A DNA stretch of 64,000 nt from Scilla litardierei (Eukaryota > Streptophyta > Magnoliopsida > Asparagales > Asparagaceae): positions 6,153,878 through 6,217,877 of the forward strand of contig CM061139.1 of NCBI GenBank assembly GCA_030789695.1. Direction: 5' to 3'. Position 1 is the stretch's first letter; every line of letters starts with the position of its first letter. The notes below the pieces were generated by a model. It was not told the origin of the DNA, made no database searches, and saw nothing but the letters and a program-made list of their open reading frames with translations. Positions 1-8,845 of the stretch are shown here, piece after piece. A program made the position numbers and the translations under genes.

Positions 1-1071
1 GGGCCCGCTCTTGTTTTCTATTGCTGGAATAAGCCCGCATAGTTTGGCCCACAGGCCCGCCTGCTGATTGCGAGCGGGCGGGCGAAAGATGGGCTGGGTT
101 TCAACCCGGCCCTGCCCCAATGCAGCGCAGGCGCGCGTTGTCTCATTTCGTGTGGGTCGGGCACCCAAAACCCGACCCGCATGACTTAAAATTGGAGGCT
201 GATGAGTTTTTAGGGGCAGTTCGGATTTTTTAGGTTTTTAGACAGATTTTGGGTCTTTGGGAGCCCTCTTCTTCCCCAATAGGCTAGGGTTAGGGTTGAA
301 AGCCATGGGAGTTTGGTGAAAGCTTGGTGGAGGAGCAAATTGGAAGAGGCAAGGGCTCATTTGAGGAGATCTTGGGTGAAACCTTTCCTCTTCATTTTGT
401 ATTTTGATATCTCTTTATTGTAATGAATTTGGGTTAATTTTGAATGAAAATTCCATCTTTTTTTCATTATGATTGAGTAGTGTTGAATGGCTTGGGTTGT
501 GATTCATGAATGTTGGATGTTAATTATAGCTTTAATTTCATTTTGCCTATTATATTGTTGATGTTGGATGGATTATTAGGGCACATTTTAATTGGCTAAG
601 ACCCAAGTAGGCACTCTTTGAGAAGAGACCATGTTTAAATTCGATTAGTGCTATGATGATACATCCATCCCTATTGCTAATTATTGTGTTCTTGAATGCT
701 AAATTTTTCGATAGAGTTTCCTTAGCCGGATGATCAATTGAGTTATATGTGGGTAATTTGAGCTTGATTAACACCAATCGTAATGAACCTACAACCCATG
801 CTCCTCGCCTTGCTATCCTAAATCCCCATTTGGTTCTCTAACCCTACCCACTTAGGCTAGGAAGGTAGATTCACCACAAATTTTCTCACCCATCCACCGT
901 TAGTTGAGGTTGTTGTATCATGCTGTTATCTCTCTTTATCGATCAATTTTGCGAGTGTAGAACTACTTGTCCCTGTGATTCGACCCGGTACTCACCGGTT
1001 ATTTTTATTACATTGACGTTCCTACATTTGGGAGTGGAAGGTGTGCCTTTGTGTGTTTTTCGGTTCAATCA
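1..1071 (+). mobile_element. Right part of an Athila/Tat-type LTR, cut by the window edge
   Basis: There is no coding sequence here. The stretch around 967-1040 (a tract reading as a conserved CCTGTGATTCGACCC block, then CACCGGTTATT and a CATTTGGGAG block) resembles the U5 end of Athila/Tat LTRs as I know them. The similarity ends near 1071 in CA, and degenerate copia RT sequence starts immediately afterwards. The left end lies outside the window, so neither the opening TG nor a target duplication can be checked. It could be a solo LTR or a truncated element. Confidence 0.45.
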
Positions 1072-1073
1072 GC

Positions 1074-1787
1074 CTTCCAGATGCTGGAAGAGGAGGAGGA
1101 CATCCTAGGTCCTGAAAAGCCTAGCTCTAGTGTACTAGTTACACTCTTTTATCTCGCCAACTGCACGTGTCTCTAATAGAACGTCTGCAGTAAAGCTGTT
1201 AGCCAGATACAGTGCTGCCCTGGAGAGCACCACTGGACCAAGGATAAGCTGCTTCTGCGTAATTTCTAAGGGTCAAGGATCATCATCCAAGGAATATATA
1301 TCGCATATGCAGGTTTACAGATCATCGCGATTACTAAGCACAAATGTCTGGCCACCTCCTAAAGATCTACACATCATCCTCCAAAGTCTACATCTTCTGA
1401 GAAGCTCATCATCCAAGAAGCAAGTCTAGAATACGCTCAGCCAGGTCTAGCTGTACCTTACAGACATAGTGAAGACTGAGTAAAAGAATACATACGTGGA
1501 GTCATCTACCAACTTCTAAGAGCGTACCACACCAGAGCACCACTGTTTTCCAGTAGCCGCTAGATATGAGTGAAACTTGTATAGATGAGTGATGATTGTA
1601 TTTGCTTTCAGAACATGATGGATGTATAAACGAATAGGAAATGATTGTATACATACATAGGAGATCTGTAAGCCTGTGGCTTGTATAGATCAGGGGGAGT
1701 TGATAGTAGAGTTGTACTCTTTTCCCTTAGCTATGGGTTTTCCCACTGGGTTTTCAATAGCCAAAGGTTTTAATGAGGCAACCTCAT
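1074..1787 (+). pseudogene. Copia remnant A, left piece: RT/RNase H end and 3' region
   Basis: This is a decayed Ty1/copia polyprotein tail. In shifting frames one can read EEEEDILGPE (about 1085-1115), FYLANCT (about 1146-1170) and LLARYSAA (about 1196-1220), which match the end of copia RT and the run into RNase H. After about 1250 only traces of RNase H remain. At 1676-1787 comes the copia 3' signature GTTTTCCCACTGGGTTTTC followed by AAAGGTTTTAATGAGGCA. The copy is parallel to remnant B at 25560-28399. The Athila element interrupts it after 1787 and it resumes at 25008. It is older than Athila. Confidence 0.65.
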
Positions 1788-2035
1788 TGATGTGCGTTTA
1801 TATTTTATATATTCATGCGCGTCTTCTCCGTGATTTTCCATTGTTTTTCGATGTTTCGTGTCCATTCTTTTGTGATTTTTAGTTTTCTTTCACTTTCTTT
1901 GTGTTTTTGTACTGTTGTAGGAGATTGCCAGTGCTGGGGACATATAAAGCAGATACCATGAGCCCCCGGAGCAATGGGAGGCATCGCGTGAGAACCTGAG
2001 GGCCAAACGTCAAAGAATACCATATATCAGCCCTC

Positions 2036-2428
2036 AACCAATCGGGTGGACAGACCCACCCGATCGGTTCGTGCACGCATATCCGACTCGATCTGGAGCA
2101 GCAGTGAAGAAGATCCCACCCGATCGGTTCAGTGATCAGGTGGTGGACGTAGTGTTCTCTGTTTTTGGAGCTGCTTCCCAATCGGTCAGTTGACCCGATC
2201 GGTTCAGTGATCGGGTGGATGCCACAATCTTCTCTGTCTTTTGGAGCTGAATTCCAACCGATCGGGTGAAATCTCACCCGATCGGTTCATCTTTAGTCGA
2301 AGTTCTCCCAGCTCACGACCCGACGACTCACCCGATCGGTTCAGCGATCGGGTGAAGTATCTCAAAGGCTGAAGACCGTTTCGACATTTGTCTCAACCGA
2401 TCGGTTGATGCTTCAACCGATCGGTTGG
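2036..2428 (+). repeat. CCGATCGG palindrome array in the Athila U3
   Basis: About a dozen copies or half-copies of (C/A)ACCGATCGG(G/T)TG and its complement are spread over 390 bp, often as closely spaced inverted pairs (for example around 2258-2287 and 2395-2428). The core CCGATCGG is self-complementary. The array stops just before the TATA box. The matching array in the 3' LTR lies at about 23645-24036, and a third copy of the pattern occurs inside the element at 19418-19745. Confidence 0.8.
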
Positions 2429-2437
2429 ACGTTTTAT

Positions 2438-2445
2438 TATAAATA
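2438..2445 (+). promoter_or_regulatory. TATA box of the Athila 5' LTR
   Basis: TATAAATA follows directly after the palindrome array. The same box is at 24048-24055 in the 3' LTR. Its position fits a plant LTR promoter. No transcript start can be seen from sequence alone. Confidence 0.55.
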
Positions 2446-3404
2446 CAACCTTAGGTTTTCCAAGAAACGAATCCCCGTTTTTCTAAAACTGTCTTTTTGG
2501 GATTTTGGCGACTGCGAATTTATTTTGTTTTGCAAGTTCTCTGATTGTCTTGATACTTTGACATTGCGTTCTTAATACTATTTGCTCCATTATTCTATTG
2601 CTTGATCTTGATTTTAATGGCTATAAATTGTTGTGTTGCTCTTTTTGCAATGAATAGTGAGTAGTTTCCTAATCTGAGACATTGGTGGAAGCCCCTTTGT
2701 GGGTTCTCCCTAGAACGACCATAGGATTAGAGTTTCGATAGGATATAGGAATTTAGATGGTTACGAGGGGCGTTTCATTCTCATTGGCGGGAGAAAGACC
2801 GTCTCTGACTGTCGGGCCAATGGGAAATAAAACTGGCGTTTGATCCCTTAACCACAGCTCACACCCCTAACGTAGACATTGAATCCTAGCGTGTGGGAAC
2901 GGCAAGATGAAATGTCGGTAGTAATCGTTGCGAGCTTAGTGCTCCCAAAGTCGTTCGGTGTTAATGGACATGGGAATGCCCACCGTTCGAACCCGGGTAG
3001 ACCTAGCGTATCATCCTAGGCATCGACCGGAATATCTGGCCCATGAGACGCTAGGTATCACTTTTAGAGGCAACGTCTCACCATTAAACTCTAGAATCTG
3101 ATCGTATCCCTATCCGGTGGTCGTGATAGAGAGGACGCATGATAGGGTGGAAACCAAGGTCCTAGGTTTCCTTTTTTATATCTTACATCCTTTCGAAGTT
3201 TCATTTCGTGACAACCACCGAGCGATAGGGCTAGCTCATCCATCAGGTGATCCGGTTCCTGTTTGACAACAAGCATATCACACGCCTCCCCGTGTTCGAC
3301 CCCCAAGCCACACTACAACACCATGTGCTTGCGGTTATAAATATTTAAATCTGGTATCTCCATCCCGACTACACATTGCTAAATCTAGGGGACGTCAAGC
3401 TTTA

Positions 3405-3422
3405 TGGCGCCGTTGACGGGGA
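3405..3422 (+). other. Athila primer-binding site
   Basis: TGGCGCCGTTGACGGGGA lies 7 bp after the LTR end. It differs by one base from the usual Athila form (GTTGCCGGGG). It is complementary to a tRNA 3' end used to prime minus-strand DNA synthesis. Confidence 0.8.
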
Positions 3423-4834
3423 GGCAACGAGCTTGTTTCTTTTAGGACCCTGTGAACCCCTGAGACTAGTTCACATCCTTACCCCGTGATAATTTTTACG
3501 TTCTACTCACTTTTTAATTTTACTTGGACATATTGTACATATTCGCTGTATAGGGGTTGGTAGACTATGTCTCCAAACCATCATCATTATTTCTTATCTC
3601 TCCATTCATACAACTTGTGCTATTAACACGCTCTCCATCCTTGCAGCCCTTTTTCCCTCCTTTTCTTTCAGGTTTTCTGCTCTACAGCAAGAATGCCGTG
3701 TGCTGTTTCAGGCGATATCTGGGCACATGCGCACCACGTCAGCTGTTTGGCCCAGGGCCTGGCAGAATCCCTATGCGACTCGAGCAACCTATCCTTTCTG
3801 TCAGCTGCTGTAGAAACTTAAAGGAAGAATCATGATGTTCAGCAGCATTCCGATACGACATATTTTTTTCCTCCCGATGAAGCGGTGTTTATTGACATGC
3901 CCAGTACCGACTTCAGTGGGGGAGAGCTATGCACCTATGGGGAGGTTTGTCTGGAGGATCATCAGGCAGAGTTTATCGAGTGCGGTGAACAAGAATCTAT
4001 CTTATCCTTGCAGACCTCTACAGAGCACACTGAATCTTGGGACCATGAGGAAGCTAAAAATTGCGGTGGAGAACTATCCACAATTGAGACCTGTTTTCGC
4101 GTTGAAGCTTTCTTCCCAGATGATTATCGTGCACTTGAGAGGGACCCAACGCCTTCTTCCGTGATCCCCTCACTACCCTGCAGGGCCTCGCCATGCGAAA
4201 CCACGGCTGAAAGTGAAGTTCCGGATGCTAGCATCCAGGAGACTCAGGAAGAAGTCCTTTCATTGGAGGATGCTCAGCTTGAGAAATATGTGTCAGGACC
4301 ATAGGAAGTCGAGATGAAGGAGTTACCTCCGGGGTTGAAATATGAATATTTGGGAGAGGATTTGACGCAGCCGGTCATCATGAACTCCTTGCTACCCGAA
4401 GGCCAAATAACTAAATTACTTGATGTTCTGAAGAGATTCAAGAATGTTTTCGGGTATGCGATTGAGGACTTGAAGGGGGTAAGCTTGGGGCTTTGCTCAC
4501 ATAGGACATTGCTTGAAGATGAGCAAGCCTCTTCCATCGAGCCACAACGAAGATTGAACCCCATCATGATGGAAGTAGTCAAGAAGGAGATTGTTAGACT
4601 CCTCCAGGCCGGGATTATCTACCCTATTTCCGACAGTCGCTGGGTTAGCCCGATACATGTTGTGCCCAAGAAGGGAGAATGACGGTCATTTGTAATGAGA
4701 AAAACGAGCTTATACCCACGAGGACCGTCACCGGATATCGGATGTGCATCGATTACTGGAAATTGAACAAGGCCACAAGGAAAGATCACTATCCTCTCCC
4801 TTTTATTGATCAGATGCTCGAAAGACTGGCCAAG
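3423..4834 (+). pseudogene. Athila leader and truncated start of pol (RT N-terminus)
   Basis: No gag zinc knuckle or protease DSG motif is visible between the primer site and RT, which is far shorter than the several kilobases usual for Athila. From 3885 one frame reads an acidic linker, has a TAG at 4302-4304, and continues at 4314-4682 as the RT N-terminal region (LLEDEQ, RRLNPIMMEVVKKEI, GIIYPISDSRWVSPIHVVPKK). A frameshift at about 4676-4680 moves RT into the next frame (ELIPTRTVTGYRMCIDYWKLN, ending LPFIDQMLERLAK at 4834), where the chromovirus is inserted. The product would have been the polymerase of the element. This copy cannot make it. Confidence 0.75.
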
Positions 4835-5104
4835 TGTAACGACTGGTTTTCTTGTATTTGGATTAGCTATATTATATTATATGTTTTGGTGGATTTTCTC
4901 CTTATGCGTGGTCTTCGTCTCCGTAGCTTTCATTTTCGATCGTTTCGTCGTGATTCTCTAGATTCTTCCGTCGGTCGCCGTGTTTGAAGTAAGTCATTCG
5001 TGACGGGCTTCATAACGTCGATATCTTAGAGTTAGAACGAGCCTAGGGAACTTAGGAAACCATCCCGGAGCTTCGCGCTCCATTTCGGAACTTATCGTGC
5101 ACGT

Positions 5105-5640
5105 TAGCCGGTTTAAGAAGGGGCACCGACCGACTAGATGACGATTTAGTCGGTCGGCAAACCTTCATGGACCGACTAGCGGGCTTGGATAATTATTCAG
5201 GAGTTACTGTTTATCGTTAGTCGGTCTAAGAACGTTGGTTGACCGACTAGGTTGCAAACTAGTCGGTCAGCAATGCTTCTTTAACCGACTAACTCATTAA
5301 CTATTTTTGGTACCAGTTACTGTTCCTTCTTAGTCGGTCTAAGTTCATCTTTCGACCGACTAGTTTTTAAACTAGTCGGTTAAGTTTTGTACTCAGACCG
5401 ACTAATTCTTAGTCCTTATGTACAGTCGAGTACTGTTTACTTTTAGTCGGTCTAAGAACGTTCATCGACCGATTAGATGTCAAACTAGTCGGTCAGTAGT
5501 TGTTCTTTGACCGATTAAATCTAAACCCTATTTTGTACAGGGGTTACTGTTTACACTTAGTCGGTCTGTGTTGGTCAACCGACCGACTAGTTCCCAAACT
5601 AGTCGGTCAGTGGTTGCTCTTTGACCGACTAAACAGTACA
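5105..5640 (+). repeat. AGTCGGTC/GACCGACT inverted half-site array in the Tekay-type U3
   Basis: About 19 half-sites reading AGTCGGT(C/T) or GACCGACTA alternate over 535 bp. They are arranged in a higher-order unit of about 113 bp (repeat starts near 5216, 5328, 5443 and 5556), each unit carrying both orientations. Joined, the halves give the palindrome GACCGACTAGTCGGTC. The array ends 35 bp before the TATA box. The 3' LTR has the same array at about 12555-13090, and the inverted solo LTR keeps part of it at about 16430-16690. Confidence 0.85.
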
Positions 5641-5676
5641 GGAAACCCTAGTTTTGCCCTAGCCGCCACCAAACTC

Positions 5677-5684
5677 TATAAATA
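5677..5684 (+). promoter_or_regulatory. TATA box of the Tekay-type 5' LTR
   Basis: TATAAATA is followed by ACCCCTCC and a C- and T-rich leader, a typical plant core promoter layout. The same box is at 13127-13134 in the 3' LTR. It is missing from the inverted solo LTR at 14992-16971. Confidence 0.6.
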
Positions 5685-5983
5685 CCCCTCCAAACGTTTT
5701 CTTCTTCTTCTTCTTCAACTCTAAGCCTAATTTCTCCCCCATTGAGCCCCCTACTACCTCAAACCCTTATTACTTCATCCCAAGCCCAAAATCCATCATC
5801 CAAACCCTCACTTAACACATTCTACCTCTCATCTTCCTCAAACTTTCATCAAACCCCCAAAAAATCCCCAAAACCCCATTTCTCCAGATTTTCCCCATCC
5901 ATTCTAGATCTGAACCCTAGGTTCCCCGGAGCGTTTCTTCCGTTGCCGTGCTTGCTCGGCATCGTTCTTCCGCTTCCTATACG

Positions 5984-6081
5984 GTAATAAATCGATCTCT
6001 TAATGTTCTCTTAACCCATTTGTGTTTTTGTGAAACCCTAATGAAATGAATGTTGTTTTGATGATTGTTTCTCCATAACAG
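5984..6081 (+). other. Possible intron in the LTR leader
   Basis: GGTAATAAATC at the left and TTTCTCCATAACAG at the right would make a 98-bp GT-AG intron inside the transcribed leader. The interior is T-rich, and the flanking leader is C-rich and exon-like. Both sites are kept in the 3' LTR (13434-13531). No coding frame is clearly joined by it. This is an inference from splice-site appearance only. Confidence 0.35.
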
Positions 6082-7004
6082 CGACTTCCCCGCAAATTAG
6101 CGTCCGTGGGACGAACCCTCGTTGATCGTCATCCTCGGTGCTAGGCAAGTGAAACTTGCCACTTAGGGTTTTGGGCCATGTTTTAGGCCATTTGCTTGTT
6201 GTAGGCGTAAAAGAGACTAGGCAACGAAATGATACTCGCCTAGGCGCAAATTTAGGAACTAGCTTGACAACGAAGCTATATCCGACATTTATCATGTTGC
6301 ACAATTACCATGTCATGTTTAATTTCCATTAACGGTATGCAAATTAATCGTCATGTCATTGCATTCGCTAAGTGTTTCCGTGATTGCGTAGCTTCGCTAC
6401 AATACTTGTGTATCCTGGCTCGTGTTCCAGAAACGGGCCATGTGTTGGTTGATGCCAATGCCCGAACTACTTGTTTCCGGCTAGGTGCACCCCTACGCCA
6501 AATGCTTATGAGTCGTGAACTAGAATGCGAGCTCCTGTGCGGGGCAACCCTGGCTCATTTACTGAGCTCGTGTGCAGGGACCTTGGCTCATTTACATGTG
6601 GGTATTGGGGGTAAGAGTTAAGCGGCCAATCAACTGGGAGTGTGCCCGATCAGCAACTGCAGTAGTAAGGCGTAAACTCTGGGTTCTGGGGTAGTGTTAA
6701 GCGGCCAATCAGCGTGAATGCCAAACCGTTTAGCTGTAAGGCGTAAACATCTACAAATAACTTGAAACGTGACTAGTGAAATGATTGAGATTGTTAGTAG
6801 CTTGGATACTCTTGACTTGTCCCGATAATTGTCCTCTTGTACTTATTGTTTCACCATGTCTTGCTTGTGCACTCATACCATAACTGCCATGTCATGCATA
6901 CTATAACTGCTAGGTTGCTAGTTGCCTTCCTTTTCAGTTTCCTTGCCCAAGTCTTTTAGACTTGCTGACATGTGCCCCTTTACTCTTTTGGGTGACACAT
7001 GTTA

Positions 7005-7106
7005 GATCCTGAGCCTGAGTACATTGTTGAGGACGAGGTGTTTGTTGATGCCGAGCCCGAGCCTGTGTTTGGCGAGGAGTACGTGGACACTGGGGACCAG
7101 TCCTAG
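7005..7106 (+). other. Short acidic reading frame near the LTR end
   Basis: After an AG that could be a splice acceptor, 33 codons rich in Glu, Asp and Pro (DPEPEYIVEDE at the start, DTGDQS before the stop) run to TAG. The 3' LTR copy at 14455-14556 keeps the frame but has several amino-acid changes, so I see no sign of recent selection. The unrelated chromovirus LTR ending at 53224 has a comparable acidic frame after AG with the same following CCTGAG (52724-52843). No function is known to me. Confidence 0.3.
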
Positions 7107-7454
7107 TGTCTTCGTTGAGCTTTCCCTTTTGTTTAGACTGCTATTTTGTTGTCGGTGCGTAGCACCTATACTTTGTTACGTTGTTCCTTTTGTTGGCCTT
7201 GTTCTGGGCCTTTAGACTCTTTCTTTTAGCCTGGTGGATTTTCTGGATGTTGAACTTAATTTTTCATGTTGGACAAACTATGAGATATGAGATTTTATTT
7301 CTGTCTCTCCTTGTGTTATTATTGTTGTTCCGTTTGTGGTTACAGGGACCTGCTTATGTTTTATTGACGCTTATCGGGTTTGGGGCTTCACAGCTCCACT
7401 CTCGTGCGGACCTTCTCACGTCTCGCCTCCATTTTAGGGAAGCGGGGCGTGACA

Positions 7455-7479
7455 GGTTTTGTTGGTGGCCCATGCAGGT
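7455..7479 (+). other. Damaged tRNA-Met-type primer-binding site
   Basis: Just after the 5' LTR the sequence reads TTGGT then GGCCCATGCAGG. In related elements TTGGT is followed by ATCAGAGC before CCATGC. The middle of the site appears to be deleted, which would block normal priming. The reading depends on my knowledge of the usual site. Confidence 0.5.
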
Positions 7480-7600
7480 CTCTCTTCTGTAACTGCGATT
7501 ATCGGAATAACGACAATAATATTAGAATGTCCAATAAACTAATTTCGACATCCGAGTCATAAGCTATGAGTCTAATCTGCTTCGTTTTCTGTGTCATTAG

Positions 7601-8732
7601 ATGGTAGGAAGGCGATTCACCCGTGGTGGAGGTAGTGGTGCGCCCCCTCATGATGAGGAGCCTGAGCGGGAACCCACCAACGGAGAGATGATGCGGATGA
7701 TGCTTCAGATGATGCAGGTACAGCAGGGCGTGCTCCTGCAAGTCCATAATGCTCCACTTGCTCGAGCTGCCCGGGCACTTTCGGATGCCCCTCGCTCCGA
7801 GCCGGGAGCGAAGCAATTTCGGGAGCTGGGTCCTGCATATTTTGATGGGTCTGAGGGTCCTCTGGCTGCCGATGAGTGGATTCGGAACATTGAGGATAAC
7901 TTGAAGATGGCCAAGATCACCCCGGCTGGATGGGTTGATTTGGCGAAGAGGCAACTCAAGGATAATGCTCGGAACTGGTGGGATGCGGAAGAGAAGATGC
8001 TGGTGGAGCCGATAGCTTGGACTACCTTTAAGTCCAGGTTTGATGAGGAGTTCTTTCCGAAGGCTGCTAGGAAGGAGATGCTGCAGCGCTTTATTGAACT
8101 GAAGCAAGGGAGCTTGACGGTGGACCTGTACCACCAATAGTTCACTAGGCTGAGTCGGTTCGCACCAAAGATGGTGCAGGATGCTGATGAAAGGGCTCAG
8201 AGGTTCCTGTAGGGACTTGCTTTGGAGCTTCAGAGTTTCGTGTCTTCCTCTGATCTGGACTCTTATCAGAATGTTCTGGTCGCTGCGAGGAGGCAGGAGC
8301 TGAACCTGAGTCAGAGGAGAGGACATGTTTCTGGTGCTGGGAAGAGGCCTATGGAGCAGGCCAGGGCGGTGGTTAGGCATGGTTTCAAGCCTAATCAGCC
8401 AGCTCAGTTCAAGAGGCCAGGAGGGCCTATTCAGACGACTTGCCATTTCTGCGGCAAGCCTGGCCACATCAAGGATCAGTGTAGGAAGTTTCTGGGCCAG
8501 TGTTTGGTTTGTGGTGATGCTTCTCATGTCGCGAAGGATTGTCGGCATGCGAATCAGCTGCGGAGGGCACCTGTTGTAGCACAGCCGTTGCAGCAGCAAG
8601 CGTCTGTTCCTGCTGGACGTGGAGCAGCTCTTGTTCCACAGAGGCAGGCTTTTCAGCAGGCTATTCCGCCGAGGAGGCAGGCTTTTCTGATGACCGCTGT
8701 GGAGAGCGAGGCTGTGGATGAGGTTATCGCAG
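7601..8732 (+). pseudogene. Tekay-type gag
   Basis: This is a nucleocapsid/capsid polyprotein. The N-terminus (ATG at 7601) has an acidic stretch, then a Met/Gln-rich segment, then the Retrotrans_gag region (FDGSEGPLAADEWI, about residues 85-98; WDAEEKMLVEPIAWTTFKSRF, about residues 126-146). Two CCHC knuckles follow: CHFCGKPGHIKDQC at about 8441-8482 and CLVCGDASHVAKDC at about 8501-8542. Two in-frame TAG stops at 8138-8140 and 8210-8212 break it; both fit single-base changes of sense codons. The frame runs without a stop into a candidate 113-bp intron at 8733, beyond which the protease continues. Confidence 0.85.
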
Positions 8733-8845
8733 GTAATCCTCAATCTAGCTGTTACTTTCCTAGCTTGTTTTGATTGTTAGATTGTGTTGTTTGCTTGAAC
8801 ATGATTGTTTTCTAGACTAGGGTTTGATTGTTAATTGCATGTTAG
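8733..8845 (+). other. Candidate intron between gag and protease
   Basis: The gag frame reads VDEVIA plus one base and then meets GTAATCC. The interior is T-rich and ends GCATGTTAG. Removing these 113 bases joins a split Gly codon and continues in frame with [16 protein letters not shown] of the protease. In related elements the zinc-knuckle region runs on to protease without such an insert, to my knowledge. It could also be a chance insertion or filler DNA. Confidence 0.55.

Larger units (their letters stand above)
1788..3397 (+). repeat. Athila 5' LTR
   Basis: This 1610-bp LTR pairs with the 1611-bp copy at 23397-25007. The promoter half carries an array of CCGATCGG palindromes (2036-2428) followed by a TATA box (2438-2445). 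The U5 end has the block CCTCCCCGTGTTCGACCCCC typical of this lineage. Several substitutions separate the two LTRs along their length, so this insertion is clearly older than the nested chromovirus. Confidence 0.95.
4835..7454 (+). repeat. Tekay-type 5' LTR
   Basis: This 2620-bp LTR runs TGTAACGACTGG to GCGTGACA. It holds, in order, an AGTCGGTC/GACCGACT array (5105-5640), a TATA box (5677-5684), a C-rich leader, a possible leader intron (5984-6081) and a short acidic reading frame (7005-7106). Pairwise differences from the 3' LTR are scattered and few, roughly 1-2 percent where I compared. Confidence 0.95.

Noticed and set aside
5105..5640. Direct and inverted repeats considered as a CRISPR-like array
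   Set aside because: Repeats are short, occur in both orientations, have no unique spacers of constant length, and lie in a plant LTR promoter.
5742..5987. 81-codon Ser/Pro-rich frame in the Tekay-type LTR
   Set aside because: It lies in the C-rich leader, stops soon after the possible splice junction whichever way it is read, and has no recognisable domain. It is more likely untranslated leader.
7499..8743. 414-codon minus-strand frame
   Set aside because: It is antisense to the recognisable gag of the Tekay-type element. Its residues show no domain and only mirror the sense codons.
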